Below are positions 5,856 through 10,487 of a stretch of DNA of 10,487 bases, piece after piece (position 1 is the first letter of the stretch; the number at the start of each line of letters is the position of its first letter). The DNA comes from Saprospiraceae bacterium. GTDB lineage: Bacteria > Bacteroidota > Bacteroidia > Chitinophagales > Saprospiraceae. The DNA lies in the NCBI GenBank assembly GCA_023299965.1, contig JALZVN010000382.1:1-10487 (forward strand), read 5' to 3'. The position numbers were made by a program, and so were the translations under genes. Under the pieces are notes generated by a model that saw only the letters and a list, made by a program, of their open reading frames with translations, had not been told where the DNA came from and did no database searches.

Positions 5856-7712
5856 ATGAAGAAATTCTTTGATTTTGACTTTTCTCATTTCAGAGGAGAT
5901 CTATTTGGAGGTATTACAGCTGGTATTGTAGCCTTACCGTTGGCTTTGGCCTTTGGAGTGAGTTCAGGGCTTGGACCAAGTGCTGGATTGTATGGAGCTA
6001 TTTTCATCAGTTTCTTTGCTGCCCTTTTCGGAGGAACCAATACTCAGATTTCAGGACCTACTGCACCAATGACTGCATTGAGCATGATCATCATCGCGGG
6101 GATTATCTCTACTTTTGATGGAGAAGTTGAAAAAGCATTACCAGCGATTCTCATAGTTTTCATGCTGACAGGTTTATTCCAGGTTGTATTAGGTGTAGTG
6201 GGACTTGGTAAATATATCCGATACATACCCTATCCTGTAGTATCAGGTTTTATGACTGCCATAGGAGTCATTATTCTATTGACAAACATTTTGCCTGCTA
6301 TTGGGTATTATCCAGATAAGGATGTAGAATATGTAAATACCTTTCAACCATTAGCACAGGAGTTGATTATGGAAAACATACTCAAAGAAGAAGCAGGTGA
6401 AGGTATTTTGATCTTGGATGATTTCAAAGAAACGATAAAACGTTCTGAGGCGATCACCGATGTGCAGATTTATAAAGAAGCACAAACCTTAGCCAAAAAG
6501 GAATCCTCGGGCGTATTAGGTGCACTAAAAATAATGCCATCCGCTTTTAAAAGTATTAACCTTCTTGAGCTGATCCTAGCGCTTAGTACTATCTTTATCA
6601 TATTTGGTTTTAAGAAAATCACAACGAAGATTCCGAGCACACTTGTCGCTTTAGTAGTGATGTCAGGAATATCCATTGGCATGGGCTTAGATTATGTCAA
6701 GATTAAGGAGATACCCTATGGTTTTCCTTCTCCCAATTTGCAAATGTTTACGGAGTTTGATTTTGTAACGATTGCTCCGTACATAGTTACTGCATTTCTG
6801 TTATCCCTGTTAGGTTCCATTGATTCGTTACTTACCTCTGTGGTAGCAGATAATATGACAAAGACGCAGCACAATCCTAATAGGGAATTAATAGGGCAGG
6901 GAATAGGAAACTCTATTGCGGCCATTTTTGGTGGTTTGCCAGGAGCAGGCGCTACTATTCGTACAGTAGTGAATATCAATGCTGGCGGAAAGACTAGATT
7001 ATCTGGTATGATTGCAGGTATCTTATTGCTTGTTGTCATGTTGGCTTTTTCAGGAGTGGCATCGCTCATCCCAGCAGCTGTTTTAGCTGGGATATTGATT
7101 ACAGTGGGAATTAGTGTGATGGATTACAAAGGTCTTAAGGCGATTCCGCACATGCCTAAACCAGAGGTATTTGTCATGATAGTTGTACTCATCCTATCTT
7201 CTGTATGGAATCTTGTATATGCTGTAGGTATTGGATTGATAATGGCGTCTTTGATGTTTATGAAAAAGATTGGAGATTTGGCAGCAGATCAATCAAAAGT
7301 ATCCTCATTGATGGATGAGCCTAGCTGGGCAGATGAAGTCGAATTTCCTGACAATCTAAGAGAAGAAGTGTTTATTAAACATGTAGAGGGGCCCCTCTTC
7401 TTTGGGTCGACAAGTGACTTTACAGCCCTGTCACAACAGATTCCAGAGACAGCATCTGTTGTGATCATCCGTATGGATCGTGTCCCCTATGTGGATCAAA
7501 CTGGATTGTACTCCATGGAAGACCTAATAATTAATCTAGAAAAAAATGGTATTTCGGTACTTTTGACTGGAATAGTGAAGCAACCAAGATACATGTTAGA
7601 GCGGATCGATATTATTCCAGATCTTGTACCAGAAGATCACATCTTTGAAGATATAAGTACTTGTATCAATTGGCTACATGCAAACGTGGAAAACAAGTTC
7701 GATAAGAAATAA
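5856..7712 (+). CDS. SulP (SLC26-type) inorganic anion transporter with STAS domain
   Basis: An inner-membrane anion transporter, 618 residues. The membrane part (about 14-470) shows the SulP signatures: GLYGAIFISFFAALFGGT with ISGPTAP (45-71), PYPVVSGFMTAIGV (125-138), and the block SIDSLLTSVVADNMT, NREL, GNSIAAIFGGLPGAGATIRT (321-370). A cytoplasmic STAS domain covers about 501-610, with VDQTG at 546-550 as the typical aspartate loop. Family substrates include sulfate, bicarbonate, nitrate and dicarboxylates; the sequence does not choose among them. D323 stands where many bacterial SulP proteins have glutamate (ESLL). Between hydrophobic segments, residues 152-232 form a hydrophilic, charged stretch of about 80 residues, longer than I would expect for this loop. 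The gene has its own upstream terminator boundary and appears monocistronic. No carbonic anhydrase or sulfur-assimilation gene lies next to it. Confidence 0.94.
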   Translation: MKKFFDFDFSHFRGDLFGGITAGIVALPLALAFGVSSGLGPSAGLYGAIFISFFAALFGGTNTQISGPTAPMTALSMIIIAGIISTFDGEVEKALPAILIVFMLTGLFQVVLGVVGLGKYIRYIPYPVVSGFMTAIGVIILLTNILPAIGYYPDKDVEYVNTFQPLAQELIMENILKEEAGEGILILDDFKETIKRSEAITDVQIYKEAQTLAKKESSGVLGALKIMPSAFKSINLLELILALSTIFIIFGFKKITTKIPSTLVALVVMSGISIGMGLDYVKIKEIPYGFPSPNLQMFTEFDFVTIAPYIVTAFLLSLLGSIDSLLTSVVADNMTKTQHNPNRELIGQGIGNSIAAIFGGLPGAGATIRTVVNINAGGKTRLSGMIAGILLLVVMLAFSGVASLIPAAVLAGILITVGISVMDYKGLKAIPHMPKPEVFVMIVVLILSSVWNLVYAVGIGLIMASLMFMKKIGDLAADQSKVSSLMDEPSWADEVEFPDNLREEVFIKHVEGPLFFGSTSDFTALSQQIPETASVVIIRMDRVPYVDQTGLYSMEDLIINLEKNGISVLLTGIVKQPRYMLERIDIIPDLVPEDHIFEDISTCINWLHANVENKFDKK

Positions 7713-8076
7713 AAAAGCCTCTAGCTTCTAGCGTTTTGTGTCTAGTAACCCTAGAACCTATCGCTTAGCTCTTGTGAGTGACACTTGCTTACTGTCAGTA
7801 GAGTCATATAAGGAAGTAGCAAGGAGAATCTCAGAGATAGATTGTCGTGAATTTGCTGCGAGATGGTCTGTGGGTAGCCTGGGGTGTGAAACCCAGGTTA
7901 AATGATACGAGGATCCAAATTGGTGTGATTTCTTTAACTCGATGGGTATCGGGGCAAAATTTGAGTTTATGGATTTCCTCGTTTTAAAAGCAATATTATA
8001 AAAAATGATGCTAGCGAAAAAAGTATTTGTCAAGAGGAAATTAGATGACAACAAGTTGTGGCAAGTTTGTACATGC
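7713..8076. other. Non-coding gap between convergent genes, with CTAG cluster
   Basis: The region lies between the ends of the rightward SulP gene and the leftward adenosyltransferase gene, so no promoter is required. CTAG occurs four times in 34 bases (7721, 7728, 7742, 7751). A weak dyad TGACA/TGTCA lies near 7779-7798, and a REP-like hairpin sits at 7876-7899. No convincing terminator for either gene is visible. A 98-codon minus-strand frame (8054-7758) runs through the hairpin and resembles no protein. Confidence 0.6.
7876..7899. repeat. REP-like extragenic hairpin
   Basis: AGCCTGGG (7876-7883) pairs with CCCAGGTT (7892-7899), eight pairs including one G-T, around the loop GTGTGAAA. The form, a G/C stem with a GTGAAAC-type loop between convergent genes, resembles extragenic repeats that I recall from other Bacteroidota genomes. 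This is memory, not a search. It may be a decayed copy of a larger repeat covering about 7840-7920. Confidence 0.4.
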
Positions 8077-8628
8077 CTAAGAAAGCCCTCTCCAAAGCAC
8101 TTCCTTAGCGCCCAATTGCTTGCAAAGATATCTAGATAAAACGAAAAAATAATCTGAAAGACGATTCAAGAAAATACTGATGTCGTTATGAGATTCTCCT
8201 AATTTAGATAGTGTTACTAACCTTCTTTCGGCACGTCTCGTGACGGTTCGCAAAATATGGCATAGAGATACCACTGGATGACCACCTGGCAAAATAAAAT
8301 TAGTCAAAGCAGGAAGATCAGCTTGCATATTGTCAATTGAAGCCTCGATGATCACTGTGATAGCACTATCAAAATCCATTTTCATTTCAGGCTTATTTGG
8401 ATCAGTAGCTAATATACTACCTGCATTGAAAAGACTGTTTTGAACTTGATAAAGTTCTTGAGCTATTTCGTCGTTGATGGCTTGATCTTTCAGATACCCC
8501 AAAAAGCTATTCAACTCATCTATAGTACCATAGGCTTCTAATCTTACGTCATCTTTGGAGACACGCGCTCCTCCGAATAGTCCTGTTGTTCCTTTGTCCC
8601 CCGTTTTAGTATATATTTTATTTGACAT
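8077..8628 (-). CDS. PduO-type cob(I)alamin adenosyltransferase
   Basis: A cytoplasmic enzyme that transfers the adenosyl group of ATP to cob(I)alamin, giving adenosylcobalamin for B12-dependent mutases, dehydratases or ribonucleotide reductase. At 183 residues it is a standard single-domain PduO/MMAB-type protein. Signatures: the N-terminal ATP-binding stretch TKTGDKGTTGLFGG (7-20), GTIDELNS (34-41), FILPGG (111-116, whose Phe is the active-site residue that in PduO enzymes displaces the lower cobalamin ligand), RTVTRRAERR (127-136) and FLNRLSDYFF (153-162). Nothing essential seems missing. Its ATG lies inside the 3' end of the epimerase gene, an 11-bp overlap, so translation is probably coupled. 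No B12-dependent enzyme or cobalamin transport gene is in the window. Confidence 0.95.
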   Translation of the reverse strand: MSNKIYTKTGDKGTTGLFGGARVSKDDVRLEAYGTIDELNSFLGYLKDQAINDEIAQELYQVQNSLFNAGSILATDPNKPEMKMDFDSAITVIIEASIDNMQADLPALTNFILPGGHPVVSLCHILRTVTRRAERRLVTLSKLGESHNDISIFLNRLSDYFFVLSRYLCKQLGAKEVLWRGLS

Positions 8629-9610
8629 GTTTGATTTTGATGTTTGTTTTAGGGTTTGATTGCTGCTTGTTTTCTTTGTACCATTTTACATAATTAGCAA
8701 TGCCCGTTTCAATATCCGTACTAGGCTTGTAGTCTATTAATTTTTTGGCTTTACTAATGTCAGCATAGGTGATCCTAACATCTCCAGCTTGTGACGGTAA
8801 TTTATTGATATGGGCATCTTTACCACAGTTCTTCTCTATCAATGAAATCAATGCTCTAAGGCTGATGGTACTAGATTCTCCGAGATTAAAAACATTGTAT
8901 CCTCTAAGCTTTTTCATAGAGCAGTTGATACCATGTACGATATCATCTACATAAGTATAATCTCGTTCCGAACTTCCATCCCCATACATGGGAATATCCT
9001 GACCATTCAAGATGGCATCTGTAAATTTGGCAATGGCCATTTCAGGTCTTTGTCCAGGTCCATAGACCGTGAAAAAACGTAGACAAAAGATGTCAAAGTT
9101 ATAAAGATGATGATAGTTGTAGCAAAGGAGTTCTCCAGATTTCTTTGTAGCAGCATAAGGAGAAATAGGATTATCTACTGCATGTGCTTCTGAAAAAGGA
9201 GTTTCCTTATTGTTTCCATATACACTGCTCGAAGAACCAAAAACCATTTTCCTACACGCATATTTACGCATTGTCTCTAAGATATTTAGCGTACCCATTA
9301 CATTTACATCGTAATATAATTGAGGATTCTGGATAGAAGGTCTCACTCCGGCTTTAGCAGCAAGGTGAACAACCATTTCAATCTTATGATTTGAGAAAAT
9401 GGTATCCATATCTTGAACGCTTCGAATGTCCCCCTTGTAAAAGGTGAAGTTGTCGAAGGTAGACAGCATGTCGATATTGGCTTGCTTGATAGCCGGATCA
9501 TAATAGTCATTAAGGTTGTCTATCACAATCACCTCTGATTTATTCTCAAGTAGATATTTACTTAATCTTGAACCGATGAAGCCAGCTCCACCTGTGACGA
9601 GTATTCTCAT
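8618..9610 (-). CDS. NAD-dependent sugar-nucleotide epimerase, UDP-glucuronate 4-epimerase-like
   Basis: An extended short-chain dehydrogenase/reductase, 330 residues, cytoplasmic. The Rossmann motif GGAGFIG is at 7-13 and the NAD-binding aspartate after strand beta-2 is D31. The catalytic set is the serine region SSSSVYG (126-132) with Y152 and K156 in YAATK. DNLNDYYD (31-38) and RFFTVYGPGQRPEMA (178-192) are characteristic of UDP-glucuronate 4-epimerases (CapI-like), which make UDP-galacturonate for capsule, O-antigen or exopolysaccharide. A UDP-glucose or other UDP-sugar substrate cannot be excluded. The start ATG overlaps the stop of the upstream membrane-protein gene by 4 bp (ATGA), and the 3' end overlaps the adenosyltransferase start by 11 bp. 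The C-terminal 15 residues are unusually basic (ending NIKIKHVK). Confidence 0.92.
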   Translation of the reverse strand: MRILVTGGAGFIGSRLSKYLLENKSEVIVIDNLNDYYDPAIKQANIDMLSTFDNFTFYKGDIRSVQDMDTIFSNHKIEMVVHLAAKAGVRPSIQNPQLYYDVNVMGTLNILETMRKYACRKMVFGSSSSVYGNNKETPFSEAHAVDNPISPYAATKKSGELLCYNYHHLYNFDIFCLRFFTVYGPGQRPEMAIAKFTDAILNGQDIPMYGDGSSERDYTYVDDIVHGINCSMKKLRGYNVFNLGESSTISLRALISLIEKNCGKDAHINKLPSQAGDVRITYADISKAKKLIDYKPSTDIETGIANYVKWYKENKQQSNPKTNIKIKHVK

Positions 9611-10458
9611 TCTATATTTTGTTTAAAACTGAACGCCATCCCTAATAAAGACGCCAGCACTGTAATCATATAAAAGATAACACTTAAACTGATAGCAAGA
9701 TGTATTTCCAAAGGAAAATATTTAGCACCAGCGAGAAATGTTAACTCTCTTGCCCCTGCTCCTCCAAAAGTGATAGGTATAACCGCAGCGATGGAGGAAA
9801 TAAGGAAGAGCGCAAGATACGCCAAAATGTGTTTAGATACTGTAAATGCGCATAATATTGCCCAGCAAGTGCCTAATTGTAGTCCTTGTATCACTAGTGA
9901 TAGCCCTAAACTGGGCCAATAACTAGGAAAATGACTGGTAAACACCTTTTTCATCAGTAAATAGCTGATCAATAACCCCGAAAAGGCTAAAATGCCTAGT
10001 ACTAGGGGTAGATGCTGACCGATATCCATTCGGTAAGTATATAGGCCTAATAAAGCCGAGAGCCACAACCCAAGCGCTAATAATCCAGATAGTCTATCAA
10101 AAAGAATGGCTTTGATCAGTTTTCCCTTACCGACTTGATGTGCTTTGTCTATGATGAATACCTTGTAGCCATCACCACCTATTCCACCTGGCAGCAATAG
10201 ATTGTAGTACATTCCAATTAGATAAAGCCGCCAGTTGTAGGCATTGCTCAGTTGAACAGTGACATCTCTCCAGAAGTACTGTAATCGCAAAGAAGATACA
10301 TATTGGGACAATAGAAATAGAATAAAAGCCAATACAATCCAGAGTGGGCTTACGGTTTGAAGCGTCTCCCACAGTTTTGGTCCATCTATCTTTTGGTACA
10401 CGAAGTACAGAATTAAGATAGAGATGAGGATTTTTAATATCGGTTTTAGCGCTTTCAT
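9607..10458 (-). CDS. UPF0104 / LPG-synthase-TM family flippase-like membrane protein
   Basis: An integral inner-membrane protein of 283 residues with about seven or eight hydrophobic segments. It belongs to the family of the MprF N-terminal (lysylphosphatidylglycerol synthase TM) domain, YbhN and AglD. Signatures: NLLLPGGIGGDGYKV (86-100), FDRLSGL (120-126) and PITFGGAGARE (228-238). In MprF this domain flips a lipid; in YbhN- and AglD-like proteins the role concerns envelope lipids or glycolipids. The aminoacyl-transferase domain of MprF is absent, so lysyl-lipid synthesis is unlikely. The 4-bp overlap with a UDP-sugar epimerase points to glycolipid or polysaccharide export or assembly, which is inference. 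GGAG lies 10 bp before the ATG, within what may be the end of another gene. Confidence 0.9.
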   Translation of the reverse strand: MKALKPILKILISILILYFVYQKIDGPKLWETLQTVSPLWIVLAFILFLLSQYVSSLRLQYFWRDVTVQLSNAYNWRLYLIGMYYNLLLPGGIGGDGYKVFIIDKAHQVGKGKLIKAILFDRLSGLLALGLWLSALLGLYTYRMDIGQHLPLVLGILAFSGLLISYLLMKKVFTSHFPSYWPSLGLSLVIQGLQLGTCWAILCAFTVSKHILAYLALFLISSIAAVIPITFGGAGARELTFLAGAKYFPLEIHLAISLSVIFYMITVLASLLGMAFSFKQNIE

Positions 10459-10487
10459 TTGCTATTTACTCCGCCTCCGCTTTGGAC
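10459..10487 (-). other. Edge of window, probable 3' end of an upstream gene
   Basis: Only 29 bases remain. All three minus-strand frames close before or at the next gene start. One reads SKAEAE then TAA (10468-10466), one reads PKRRRSK then TAG, and one ends in a TGA overlapping the ATG at 10458. Which frame is real cannot be judged, but close packing with an upstream gene is likely given the overlaps downstream. Confidence 0.3.

Noticed and set aside
7758..8054. 98-codon minus-strand frame
   Set aside because: It runs through a REP-like hairpin, has no recognisable domain and a poor start context, and looks like a chance frame.

Overview
The window looks like a chromosomal segment of a free-living member of the Bacteroidota. 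The clearest marker is a large exported protein ending in a type IX secretion (T9SS) type A sorting domain, a system confined to that phylum. Supporting signs are A-rich leaders without Shine-Dalgarno sequences, TAnnTTTG-like promoter boxes and moderately AT-rich coding DNA. The sequence does not settle the class; it would fit Saprospiria or Cytophagia.

Layout. Bases 1-477 hold no confident gene. They contain a dyad-rich, locally GC-rich block (about 211-362) and a perfect 21-bp hairpin (365-412), which is probably the terminator of the leftward unit that follows. That unit (4384 to 478, minus strand) encodes a glutamate/aspartate-type sodium or proton symporter and, just downstream, an 863-codon Asp-box beta-propeller protein with a T9SS tail. 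A 439-bp divergent region (4385-4823) with two strong dyads separates it from a rightward secreted protein of a DUF6503-like type (4824-5639), which ends in a textbook terminator (5700-5732). Next is a rightward SulP anion transporter with a STAS domain (5856-7712). Bases 7713-8076 are non-coding and carry a CTAG cluster and a REP-like hairpin. The right end (10458 to 8077, minus strand) is a compact three-gene overlapping unit: a UPF0104/LPG-synthase-TM flippase-like membrane protein, a UDP-glucuronate 4-epimerase-like SDR enzyme and a PduO-type cob(I)alamin adenosyltransferase. It continues from beyond the right edge.

Working together. The symporter and propeller gene are 16-34 bp apart and probably co-transcribed; a shared function is not evident. 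The flippase-like protein and the sugar epimerase make sense together in envelope glycan or glycolipid synthesis. The cobalamin adenosyltransferase belongs to another pathway and is presumably coupled only at the level of expression. The SulP transporter and the DUF6503-like gene appear to be separate transcription units.

I found no CRISPR array, tRNA, rRNA, transposase, defence locus or recognisable new multi-gene system. The points most worth checking are the structured block at 211-412, the operator-like dyads at 4716-4793, the lipoprotein-like N-terminus combined with a T9SS tail, and the overlap of glycan genes with a B12 enzyme.
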